In this document: positions 1-5,385 of the stretch, piece after piece
Numbering within the stretch: the stretch's first letter is position 1
Layout of the letters: every line of letters starts with the position of its first letter
From: an uncultured Candidatus Saccharibacteria bacterium
GTDB taxonomy: Bacteria; Patescibacteriota; Saccharimonadia; Saccharimonadales; Saccharimonadaceae
Reading direction: 5' to 3'
Assembly (NCBI GenBank): GCA_948944455.1
Contig: CARBES010000041.1
Span: 1-5,775, forward strand
DNA: 5,775 nucleotides
The notes under the pieces: generated by a model
Databases searched by the model: none
What the model was told of the DNA's origin: nothing
What the model saw: only the letters and a program-made list of their open reading frames with translations
Made by a program: the position numbers and the translations under genes

Positions 1-1
1 T

Positions 2-238
2 GTTGTGACTTTTACGATGGAAGGCTGCTTGGTAGCCAATACTGGCTCACCGACTGCTGCCAAGCCTCAGATTATGATTCACCTGCCTAAAGCCGACAAT
101 CGAGACGTCAACGGAGCCTTCGTGGAATATGCCGGGCATGATTATCACGTCGTAGACACGACTGCGGCGCAAATGGATTCGAACACCCCAACTCGCTGGA
201 ATCGCTATGTGATTGCTGAGCGGATTAGGATGTTATAG
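2..238 (+). CDS. Head closure / minor-capsid-like neck protein, 5' truncated
   Basis: The frame is open to the left edge, so the true start probably lies outside the window; GTG at 5 and ATG at 17 are possible internal starts whose ribosome binding sites cannot be seen. About 78 residues are visible, and neck proteins of this kind are often about 100-120. The C-terminal part (V-x-Y-x-G-H-D-Y-H-V-V-D, then P-T-R-W-N-R-Y-V-I-A-E) has the pattern of small beta-rich phage head-closure or minor capsid proteins, which typically carry a 'nucleotide-rich shell' style YxGxxYxV strand and end in a short beta strand. Such proteins plug the portal-connector channel and form the neck. It stops 27 bp before the next gene and shares the strand with the structural cluster. 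The assignment rests on pattern and context and is moderate; a tail-completion protein is the main alternative. Confidence 0.55.
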   Translation, partial: VVTFTMEGCLVANTGSPTAAKPQIMIHLPKADNRDVNGAFVEYAGHDYHVVDTTAAQMDSNTPTRWNRYVIAERIRML

Positions 239-265
239 GTAATAAAATAACGAAAGGAGAAAAAT

Positions 266-544
266 ATGCCTATTTATCGCAACAAAGAAACTGGTCACGA
301 AGTCGAAGTGATGTCTGGAACTCGTCTACCAAAGGTTTACGAGAAAATCGACAAAAAATCGGCTACCAAAAGTGGCAATAAGCCGAATGCTGACGGCGCT
401 AAGTCAGACGAAACGAAAAGCGCTAAGACAGATAAAGCGCAGGCTAAACCAAAAACCTCCAATGCCAAAGGCAAGGTGGTAAATGCGAAGGACAAGACCA
501 AAGACGGCACTGACGGCGCTAAGTCAGACGAAACGAAAGAGTAA
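266..544 (+). CDS. Small Lys/Ala/Asp-rich phage structural-cluster protein with internal repeat
   Basis: This 92-residue protein has an ATG at 266 preceded by AAAGGAG at 252-258, a good spacing. The first 30 residues (MPIYRNKETGHEVEV...LPKVYEKI) look like a small folded head seen in short phage proteins of neck regions. The rest is a charged, low-complexity tail rich in Lys, Ala, Asp, Thr and Ser, predicted to be disordered. The nine-residue unit DGAKSDETK occurs twice, at residues 43-51 and 83-91, encoded by a 29-bp perfect DNA repeat. No transmembrane segment or catalytic motif is seen. The gene lies between two neck-type genes, and its stop codon overlaps the ribosome binding site of the next gene (spacing 9 bp), so it is probably co-translated with them. 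I do not recognise a specific function. The disordered tail could be a linker or a decoration-type extension, but that is a guess. Confidence 0.75.
   Translation: MPIYRNKETGHEVEVMSGTRLPKVYEKIDKKSATKSGNKPNADGAKSDETKSAKTDKAQAKPKTSNAKGKVVNAKDKTKDGTDGAKSDETKE
390..538 (+). repeat. Pair of 29-bp perfect direct repeats in the Lys-rich gene
   Basis: Positions 390-418 and 510-538 are identical over 29 bp and lie exactly 120 bp (40 codons) apart, so both copies are read in the same frame and give the same DGAKSDETK peptide. Identity at third codon positions suggests recent duplication or gene conversion rather than selection for the peptide alone. Confidence 0.9.
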
Positions 545-553
545 GGAGAAGGT

Positions 554-1000
554 ATGAACGAAGGCGGAGATAATCAAATTGAGCTAAAAAGCTACGCCAC
601 ACCAGCGGACTTGGCGGCGGTTTGGCACGCACTGGGTGTTGAGGAAGAATCACGGGCGGAAGCCCTGTTGGCACAAGCCTCAAATTATCTCCGCCAAATT
701 GCCATGAACCATCAGACCAATCTTGACGATCGGATTGCGGCGGATACCACTGGAATTTTGGGCGAAACCGTCAAGATGGTCGTTATAAACGCTGTCCAGC
801 GCGTCATGAGTTTGCCGGAAGGAATGCCAGACGACGCGACGCAATGGACGCAGAGTGCGACGCCCTACTCGCAGTCAATCGGGCTTAGCAGTGGAGCGGC
901 ATCTAATAATCTATTCTTCAAAACACGAGAGTTAGAGTTGATTGGGCTAGGCTCAATATCTGGGCGGCCAAAGATTGGAATTTTAAGAGGAGTACGGTGA
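554..1000 (+). CDS. Head-tail connector protein, Gp15/Gp19/Gp42 family
   Basis: This 148-residue protein starts at ATG 554 behind AAGGAG at 543-548. It fits the phage Gp19/Gp15/Gp42 family (head completion adaptor, as HK97 gp6 and SPP1 gp15 in role). The N-terminal helix pair has the family's 'ATPADLAAVW...GVEEES-RAEALLAQASNYLRQIA' look (residues about 15-50). A second helix follows (ILGETVKMVVINAVQRVM, about 68-86). After it comes the diagnostic S/T-x-G/P-Y-S-x-S segment (SATPYSQSIGL, about 102-112), and the protein closes with a short 'LFFKTRELELIGLG' element (about 120-134). In the known family the adaptor forms a ring of about 12 subunits under the portal and links it to the stopper and tail. 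Its stop (TGA 998-1000) overlaps the portal ATG at 1000, implying translational coupling. It is odd that this gene precedes the portal, since such adaptors usually follow the major capsid gene. Confidence 0.8.
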   Translation: MNEGGDNQIELKSYATPADLAAVWHALGVEEESRAEALLAQASNYLRQIAMNHQTNLDDRIAADTTGILGETVKMVVINAVQRVMSLPEGMPDDATQWTQSATPYSQSIGLSSGAASNNLFFKTRELELIGLGSISGRPKIGILRGVR

Positions 1001-2238
1001 TGAAATGGAATAAGGAAATCGACAGCAGACTAAAACGGTCGTCAGAGAAATATAAATTTTATTTCGGCGATTATGATTATCATGACTGCGCTAAAGGTAA
1101 GCTTGCCAATGAAGTCCCCAAGTCTCATCTCGGCTGGGGTAAGCGCGCCGTGGAAATGCGCGCCAATAAAACTCACTTCGACTGTTTCGAGAACGACGCG
1201 CTTGGGCTGAATGAGATTCTGCGCAAATATAATGTCATTGAGGCTTTTGATAAAGTAAAGGAAGATATTTTAGTGGCTGGCTGCGGGTTTCTAGCGCTCG
1301 CCTACGATAAGGTGATGCCATTTACGGCCGAAGAGGCGACTGGAACCTATGGTTGGCGCGAGCAGAATTTGAAAGATGGATATGCGGTGTTTGCGCGCAA
1401 CTCTAAGGATACGCCGACTCCAGCCCGACCCGATGCCTATATTGAATACGAACCCGGCGAGACTATCACACATGAGGATAAGAAAGATAAGACCGACACT
1501 AACCCGACTGGACGACCGCTAATCGGACTACTAACTTATAATTCCACTACCAAGCGACCTTTTGGGCGCTCAGTACTCTCGCGCCCGGTGCGAGATTCAA
1601 TTATCGACGCCAGTCGGACTACTCGTCAGGCTATGATTGCGGCCTATTATTACAATACGAAGGTGGATGTAATTCTAGGCGCCGACGTCGACACCCCGAT
1701 TGATAAGGTAGAAACCCGCACTGGCGATATTCTCAAGATCGGCATGAATGAAGACGGTCAGATTCCCAAGGTCGGCGAATTCGCCCAACACGCTATGGCA
1801 CCATTCAAGGAAACGATTCTCATCTCGGCCAATAATTTCTGTGCTGACACCAAACTTAGCCTCGTCAACCTCGGCATTACGACCGACGCGCCACAGTCAA
1901 CCGAAGCTCTAGAAATCGTCAATGACGATCTTAAGGATGATATTCTGGCCTGGCAGTTGGAATTGGGCGAGCAGCTCAAATACTTCGTTATTACATTATG
2001 GATGTACGATAACGAGATTAAAGAAATTGACGATAACCTACAAGCAAGAATCAATGCCGCCACGCCGATCTGGAAGCCGGTATTTGCTGCCGATGTAAGT
2101 AAGTTTGGTGATGGCTTGACCAAAATCGCGCAAAATGTGCCAGAAATTATCAAGGCTCGTTCGATTTGGCGCAATCTCGGCCTCAGTTCCGAGGAAATCG
2201 ATGTTATGGTGAACTCTGTTGGGAATTCAACATTGTAA
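1000..2238 (+). CDS. Portal protein, SPP1 Gp6-like
   Basis: This 412-residue protein most likely starts at ATG 1000: AAGAGGAG at 985-992 gives 7-nt spacing to it, while the in-frame GTG at 997 would be too close at 4 nt. The portal is a dodecameric ring at one capsid vertex through which terminase packages DNA, and it nucleates procapsid assembly. Family signs are a wing/stem start with an early hydrophobic 'VKEDILVAGCGFLALAYD' strand-helix (about 87-104), and the hallmark 'RPFGRSVLSRPVRDSIIDASRTTRQAMIAAYYY' stretch (about 187-219). The latter corresponds to the (H)xFGxSxIxR...D..xR motif of Gp6-type portals. A later 'QSTEALEIVNDDL' segment (about 300-312) matches the family's 'S(A/T)EAL' helix. 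At 412 residues it is slightly shorter than many (440-500), with no fused C-terminal domain. Neighbours (connector before, scaffold after) support the call. Confidence 0.85.
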   Translation: MKWNKEIDSRLKRSSEKYKFYFGDYDYHDCAKGKLANEVPKSHLGWGKRAVEMRANKTHFDCFENDALGLNEILRKYNVIEAFDKVKEDILVAGCGFLALAYDKVMPFTAEEATGTYGWREQNLKDGYAVFARNSKDTPTPARPDAYIEYEPGETITHEDKKDKTDTNPTGRPLIGLLTYNSTTKRPFGRSVLSRPVRDSIIDASRTTRQAMIAAYYYNTKVDVILGADVDTPIDKVETRTGDILKIGMNEDGQIPKVGEFAQHAMAPFKETILISANNFCADTKLSLVNLGITTDAPQSTEALEIVNDDLKDDILAWQLELGEQLKYFVITLWMYDNEIKEIDDNLQARINAATPIWKPVFAADVSKFGDGLTKIAQNVPEIIKARSIWRNLGLSSEEIDVMVNSVGNSTL

Positions 2239-2258
2239 GCATAAGCAAATACATATTC

Positions 2259-2287
2259 TTGACGCCATAGCAAATATGCGCTACAAT
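2259..2287 (+). promoter_or_regulatory. Internal sigma-70-type promoter before scaffold/capsid genes
   Basis: TTGACG at 2259-2264 and TACAAT at 2282-2287 are separated by exactly 17 bp, in the short gap after the portal stop. Transcription would start near 2294 and give a leader of about 30 nt before the scaffold gene. This would boost scaffold and capsid mRNA independently of upstream transcription. The call rests on consensus match and placement only. Confidence 0.6.
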
Positions 2288-2322
2288 AAAAATAACGTTA
2301 TAACTTTTCGGAGGAAAAAAGG

Positions 2323-2811
2323 GTGGACTTTTACGTTAAGAACGATTCGGGGGAATATAGTAAAGCGACTGAGCAACAGATCGAAGAGCTATTCAAAGAG
2401 AAATCTGAAAAAATCGTTTCTGCGAAGCTCAAAACGCGTCGGGAGAAGATGCGTGCTGAAATGGAAGAAGAATTGCGTAATGAACTTTCTGAGAAAGTCA
2501 AAGCGGAAATCGGTGGTTCCATCAAAGCGGAGACTCGTAAAGAAGTAGAAACGGAATATCAGAAAAAGCTCTCTGAGTCCGAATCGAAAGCGAAAAAATT
2601 GGATATTGAACTACGCCGAAAGACCATTGCCGCTGAGTATGGCTTTAAGGTGGACGCTGAACAATTCTTGGGAGATGGTACTGACGACGAAATGCGCGCC
2701 AAGGCCGATGCTCTGAAAGATAGTTTTGCGCCAAGTCAGTCCTCCAATCAAGGAATCGAGAAGAAAACTAGCGAGCCGGAAACGACTGGCTGCGTTACTC
2801 TCAACTCGTAG
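2323..2811 (+). CDS. Phage capsid scaffolding protein (coiled-coil, DUF4355-like)
   Basis: This 162-residue protein starts at GTG 2323, chosen because GGAGG at 2310-2314 lies 8 nt upstream and no ATG is better placed. Residues about 15-105 are almost entirely charged (Lys, Glu, Arg) with heptad-like hydrophobic positions, giving a long predicted helix/coiled coil. It ends in 'KKLDIELRRKTIAAEYGFKVDAEQFLGDG', a pattern typical of small scaffold proteins of Gram-positive phages (DUF4355 or minor structural GP20 type). The C-terminal 30 residues are Ser/Thr-rich and probably flexible. Scaffold proteins fill the procapsid, guide capsid-protein curvature and leave before DNA packaging. The position between portal and major capsid protein is the normal one. 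No protease motif is seen, so scaffold exit rather than self-cleavage is more likely. Confidence 0.8.
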   Translation: MDFYVKNDSGEYSKATEQQIEELFKEKSEKIVSAKLKTRREKMRAEMEEELRNELSEKVKAEIGGSIKAETRKEVETEYQKKLSESESKAKKLDIELRRKTIAAEYGFKVDAEQFLGDGTDDEMRAKADALKDSFAPSQSSNQGIEKKTSEPETTGCVTLNS

Positions 2812-2863
2812 GCTAACTTAGTAAAAGTTCTCATATATTTATCAATAATATAGGAGAAACTTT

Positions 2864-3760
2864 ATGGCATTTGCTACTGTCGATGTCGCTAAACAATTTA
2901 GTGACGAATCTTTTGTCGCCAAAATTCGTGGCGGCGTCATTTCTAAATTAACTAACCGTCTACCGCAGGTTATGATCGGCGACACCGAATACTTCGACCT
3001 CAGCGGACGAACTAAAGGTGAAGTTGTAGGAGAAGCGGCTGCTAAATCCCCAACCCCGACCGCGCATCCTTTGCGCCACATCAAGACTGTCAAGCTCCAA
3101 TATACAGAGCGTTTTTCCGACGAGTTCTTGGTGTTTAACGATCAGAAAAAGTTGAACATTATTAACGAACTGGCGGCAAAGTGGATGGGTTCCGACTTCC
3201 AACGTGACCTTGATACGATCGTCATTCATGGTATCAACCCGCTAAGTGGTCAGCTCTCTACGGTCGTTTCGGACTACATTACGAAGACCGGTTCAAGCAT
3301 TCTCGTTCCATCTACCGGTACGACTGCCGACGCCATCAATACCGACCTCAAGACTGCCATTGCCGATATCGCAGATGAATTCGGAGCTAACGGTATCGCT
3401 TTCTCGAACACAGCCGCAGCTAAACTTGCCGGACTTAAAACGGCAGCTGGCGCTCCGGTCTATCCGTCGCTCGGCTCGTTCGGCCTCAATGTCGAATCAT
3501 TCGAGGGGCTTAAAGCTGCTGCCTCGAAGGAAGTCGGCGAATATAACGGGGTACAGGCTATCGTCGGTGATTGGGATGCCCTGCGTTGGGGTATTGCTGC
3601 CGAATTCCCGGTAGACCTCATTCAATACGGTGACCCGGACGGCCAAGGCGATCTCCGTCGCTACAACCAAGTCGCTTTGCGCTATGAAGTCATCTTCGGC
3701 TTCGGCATTGCCAATCCGGACGCTCTCGCCGTCATCATGACGCCGCCAACTACGGACTAG
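2864..3760 (+). CDS. Major capsid protein, HK97 fold
   Basis: This 298-residue protein starts at ATG 2864 with AGGAG at 2852-2856 (7-nt spacing), one of the strongest ribosome binding sites here, as expected for the most abundant virion protein. The layout fits HK97-fold capsid proteins. A short N-arm (about 1-35) is followed by an extended-loop region ('GEVVGEAAAKSPTPTAHPLRHIKTVKLQYTERFSDEFL', about 52-90). A spine helix follows (about 93-118). The P-domain contains 'TDLKTAIADIADEFGANGIAFSNTAAAKLAGLK' (about 158-191). A C-terminal A-domain/beta region ends in 'VALRYEVIFGFGIANPDALAVI' (about 270-291). The 'G-ANGIAFSN...LAGLK' and 'LRYEVIFGFGIANPDA' pieces are typical for siphophage capsid proteins without a fused protease or delta domain. 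The upstream scaffold and downstream tail tube gene support the assignment. There is no sign of truncation. Confidence 0.87.
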   Translation: MAFATVDVAKQFSDESFVAKIRGGVISKLTNRLPQVMIGDTEYFDLSGRTKGEVVGEAAAKSPTPTAHPLRHIKTVKLQYTERFSDEFLVFNDQKKLNIINELAAKWMGSDFQRDLDTIVIHGINPLSGQLSTVVSDYITKTGSSILVPSTGTTADAINTDLKTAIADIADEFGANGIAFSNTAAAKLAGLKTAAGAPVYPSLGSFGLNVESFEGLKAAASKEVGEYNGVQAIVGDWDALRWGIAAEFPVDLIQYGDPDGQGDLRRYNQVALRYEVIFGFGIANPDALAVIMTPPTTD

Positions 3761-3767
3761 CCAAACA

Positions 3768-3789
3768 GGAGGCGGGTTATCCCGCCTCC
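3768..3789 (+). terminator. Strong GC-rich hairpin after the capsid gene (partial terminator or mRNA stabiliser)
   Basis: A perfect 9-bp stem (GGAGGCGGG at 3768-3776, loop TTAT, CCCGCCTCC at 3781-3789) begins 8 nt after the capsid stop. No T-tract follows (the next bases are GCCAATTTAAG), so it is not a standard Rho-independent terminator. A hairpin here could protect the capsid mRNA 3' end or partly attenuate transcription into the tail genes, making capsid protein more abundant. The role is inferred. Confidence 0.55.
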
Positions 3790-3817
3790 GCCAATTTAAG
3801 CGTAAAAGGATGGGAAT

Positions 3818-4459
3818 ATGAACGAAAATACTAAAGAGAATAATAAGGACAATATCACCATTGGGCTACCGAAGCCGGGTGGCGCAGTTTATTGGGCGCC
3901 GCTTGGCACGGATTTGCCAACTAACGCCAAGGATTCACTCTCTGACGCCTTCGTAAATCTCGGCTACGTCACGTCTGATGGCTTGACGATCTCCGACGCC
4001 GAAGAAACCAACGAAATCGAAGCCTGGGGTCCAGAAACAGTCATGACGAGTCAATCCAGCTATGGCGTCAATGCGACTTTCAATTTGCTGGAAACCAGCC
4101 GCGTGACGGTCTTGCAGTTCGTCTATGGCAAAGACAATGTCAAAGTCAACGAAGATGGCAGTTTACGTTGGCGCAATACCGGTTCGCAGTTACCGCGCGG
4201 TGTTTTGGTCGTCGATACTCTCCAGAATAACGGTGGCGAGAAACCACGTATCCATCGTCACATCCTGGGTGACTGCCAGTTTGTCGACCGGTCTGGTGAC
4301 CGCACCTACAACAATACAGACGCCGTATCGTATCCGATCAACATGAAGGCCTTTAAGTTCAAGGATCCGGAAGACGAGACGACAATGACGTATGATATTG
4401 AATATCTGTCGGCATTGGAAACTACGACTACGCCGGCACCAACCGAACCGACGGAGTAA
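3818..4459 (+). CDS. Major tail tube protein
   Basis: This 213-residue protein starts at ATG 3818 with AAAGGA at 3805-3810 (7-nt spacing). The N-terminal third reads like tail tube proteins of actinophages and other Gram-positive siphophages. There is a 'G-AVYWAPLGTDLPTNAKDSLSDAFVNLGYVTSDGLT' block (about 18-53), then 'AEETNEIEAWGPETVMTSQSSYGVNATFNLLET' (about 59-91) and 'VLQFVYGKDNV' (about 96-106). The family's conserved APxGTxLPT, GYVSxDGLT and IxAWG elements are all visible. Such proteins stack as hexameric rings around the tape measure to form the tail tube. The last 15 residues are a Thr/Pro/Glu-rich low-complexity tail. The gene sits directly after the capsid gene, with no separate tail-completion genes between, because the neck genes were moved upstream. 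Confidence 0.85.
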   Translation: MNENTKENNKDNITIGLPKPGGAVYWAPLGTDLPTNAKDSLSDAFVNLGYVTSDGLTISDAEETNEIEAWGPETVMTSQSSYGVNATFNLLETSRVTVLQFVYGKDNVKVNEDGSLRWRNTGSQLPRGVLVVDTLQNNGGEKPRIHRHILGDCQFVDRSGDRTYNNTDAVSYPINMKAFKFKDPEDETTMTYDIEYLSALETTTTPAPTEPTE

Positions 4460-4464
4460 AGTCT

Positions 4465-4815
4465 ATGGACGGAGTAACACTCGGTCAAATCATGGAAGTA
4501 GCCGCGTGGCTTGTGGGAGCCGCGGCTACTCTCGGGGGATTATGTAAGTTATTCAATGCGGGGCTGAAAGTCGCATTAAAACCGCTCAACGACAAAGTTG
4601 ACGCTATCGCTGACAATAATAAACGCATTGAATTGGAAGCGCATAAAAACTTCCTCGTACGATTTCTTGCTGATGTCGAGCAGAGGCAACCTATTGACGA
4701 AATCGAACGTGAACGTTTCTACGAAGTCTACAGTCGTTACACTAGCCCGGAACTAGGCGGCAATTCGTATATTCATAATAAAGTCGAAAAACTAAAGTCC
4801 GCCGGAAAATTATAG
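4465..4815 (+). CDS. Small one-TM phage protein of the tail region (holin-like size, function unknown)
   Basis: This 116-residue protein starts at ATG 4465, 5 bp after the tail tube stop. Its ribosome binding site GGAG (4453-4456) lies inside the end of the tail tube gene, so the two are likely coupled. Residues about 8-30 form one hydrophobic segment (QIMEVAAWLVGAAATLGGLCKLF). A short amphipathic helix follows ('LKPLNDKVDAIADNNKRIELE', about 42-62). The C-terminal block 'KNFLVRFLADVEQRQPIDEIERERFYEVY' (about 66-94) ends in 'GGNSYIHNKVEKLKSAGKL'. From memory this C-terminal signature recurs in small membrane-anchored proteins of Firmicutes (Clostridia-type) phages; they are sometimes labelled holin-like, but I know of no proven role. 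It stands where tail assembly chaperones usually lie but does not look like one. The frame stays open for 43 codons after the TAG stop. Confidence 0.75.
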   Translation: MDGVTLGQIMEVAAWLVGAAATLGGLCKLFNAGLKVALKPLNDKVDAIADNNKRIELEAHKNFLVRFLADVEQRQPIDEIERERFYEVYSRYTSPELGGNSYIHNKVEKLKSAGKL

Positions 4816-4885
4816 AAACGCGGCGGTGCCGCCGGCAAAAAGAAGATTGGTGCCGCTACCGGCGCATTATATCATACTTTTTGTA

Positions 4886-4914
4886 TTGTTTTTTTGTTCA
4901 AAACGCTATATAAT
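4886..4914 (+). promoter_or_regulatory. Promoter for a + strand structured RNA
   Basis: TTGTTT at 4886-4891 and a perfect TATAAT at 4909-4914 are 17 bp apart within a T-rich stretch. The start of transcription would be about 4921. No protein start with a ribosome binding site follows before the terminator at 5028-5060, so the product is probably a short non-coding RNA. Confidence 0.6.
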
Positions 4915-4920
4915 CAAGGT

Positions 4921-5060
4921 ATTGAAGAACTTTCAAAAGTGTATTAAATAGTCGACTGCGGGGCTATAATTTTTTATTTTGTAGATCCACAGTCGCCTAT
5001 TGGCGAACAGATATTTTATCTGGGAGTATCAAAAAATACCCATTAAGGGTATTTTTTGAT
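4921..5060 (+). ncRNA. Putative small structured RNA of about 140 nt
   Basis: The RNA is bounded by the promoter at 4886-4914 and the terminator stem at 5028-5060. It can fold into a series of hairpins. The first is a 17-position stem, 4953-4969 with 4979-4995 (CGACTG/CAGTCG, a C-A mismatch, GG/CC, G-T wobble, G-A mismatch, CTATAA/TTGTAG), with loop 4970-4978. The second is TCGCC-TATT-GGCGA at 4993-5006, overlapping the base of the first by three positions. The third is CAGATA-TTT-TATCTG at 5008-5022. The terminator closes the series. I do not recognise a known RNA family. It could instead be a long untranslated segment of late mRNA, or an antisense partner of the opposing transcript. Confidence 0.45.
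5028..5060. terminator. Bidirectional Rho-independent terminator
   Basis: This is a perfect 14-bp inverted repeat: 5028-5041 and 5047-5060 around loop ATTAA. Each strand has a CCC/GGG-anchored stem (ATACCC/GGGTAT) followed by TTTTTT. On the + strand it ends the structured RNA. On the minus strand it begins at the terminal A of the tRNA's encoded CCA, so it ends the tRNA transcript. It should also reduce late-operon readthrough into the tape measure gene, which explains the separate tape measure promoter. Confidence 0.85.
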
Positions 5061-5171
5061 GGCGGCAGGTAAGGGATTTGAACCCTTGGCGCTAATTTAT
5101 CTGGGAGTAAATCTTCAATTTCACGCGCTGGTTTTGGAGACCAGTGTATTAAACCGCTCTACCAACCTGCC
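5060..5171 (-). tRNA. tRNA with CCA (Trp) anticodon, class-II-like body and about 40-nt variable region
   Basis: Read on the minus strand from 5171, the 7-bp acceptor stem is perfect (GGCAGGT with ACCTGCC), followed by discriminator G73 and an encoded CCA (5062-5060). The D-arm is TG-GTA-GAGCGGTTTAA-TAC-A, with the 3-bp stem and length typical of class II (Ser-like) tRNAs. The anticodon arm is CTGGT-CTCCAAA-ACCAG, so the anticodon is CCA, reading UGG. The T-arm is AAGGG-TTCAAAT-CCCTT, perfectly paired. Between the anticodon arm and T-arm lie about 40 nt (normally 4-5 in class I and roughly 11-23 in class II). They start with GCG and end with CGC, and contain an ATTTA/TAAAT hairpin. The total is 112 nt with CCA. 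The anticodon, identical loop and G73 suit tryptophan, but G73 plus a long variable arm also suits seryl-tRNA synthetase. That this is a tRNA gene is secure; its amino acid is not. Confidence 0.88.
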
Positions 5172-5360
5172 TTTTCGGTACGTAAAAACGCACCTGTCGG
5201 AGAGAGTAGGCGCCGTAAAAGACTTCTACTCCATTAAGGAGGTGGTAATTAAACCTACGCTCCCCAGCAGCTGCGTTCTTGCTGCTTTTACGACTATGAC
5301 GCTTACCACGGCGTATTTGTTAAAGTAGAGAACTGCACCTGTTTGTATTCCTCCCTACTA
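5172..5360 (-). ncRNA. Long leader of the minus-strand tRNA transcript
   Basis: About 190 nt lie between the predicted start (near 5360) and the tRNA 5' end at 5171, far more than a tRNA needs. The leader holds a ribosome-binding-site-like GGGAGG (minus, 5355-5350) 11 nt before GTG at 5338, opening an 11-codon frame that ends TGG TAA (5303). It also has a 6-bp stem (AGCAGC 5266-5271 with GCTGCT 5281-5286) and a stem GAGTAG 5204-5209 with CTACTC 5226-5231. On the minus strand a CCACCTCCTTA segment (5245-5235) is complementary to the GGAGG. RNase P would remove the leader from the tRNA. Whether it is a regulator, a separate RNA or just spacer is unknown. Confidence 0.4.
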
Positions 5361-5385
5361 GCACTCATTATATAGGAAGTGCTAG
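5358..5385. promoter_or_regulatory. CIRCE-like inverted repeat (possible HrcA-type operator)
   Basis: CTAGCACTC (5358-5366) and AAGTGCTAG (5377-5385) flank a 10-bp spacer; CTAGCACT/AGTGCTAG pair perfectly. CIRCE, the HrcA heat-shock operator, is TTAGCACTC-N9-GAGTGCTAA. The half sites match 8/9 and 7/9, but the spacer is one base longer than the norm. The repeat covers the -10 and the likely start of the minus-strand promoter, the usual place for a repressor site. It might bind a phage repressor or host HrcA, or be a coincidental palindrome. Confidence 0.5.

Noticed and set aside
1758..2273. A 171-codon minus-strand open frame
   Set aside because: It is antisense to the portal gene, whose family motifs and ribosome binding site are clear; it has no supporting signal.
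4816..4868. Terminator directly after the small membrane protein gene
   Set aside because: GC-rich stems are possible (GGCGG/CCGCC; a bulged TGCCGCCGG with CCGGCGCA), but the T-run lies well away from the stem, so a Rho-independent terminator is not supported.
5235..5245. TAAGGAGGTGG as a + strand ribosome binding site or 16S rRNA 3' end
   Set aside because: No start codon follows at a suitable distance on the + strand, and the sequence beyond CACCTCCTTA does not match the 16S 3' end.
5056..5328. A 90-codon + strand open frame across the tRNA region
   Set aside because: It is antisense to a well-formed tRNA and its leader, has no ribosome binding site and gives a composition unlike a phage protein; it is a by-product of the RNA genes.
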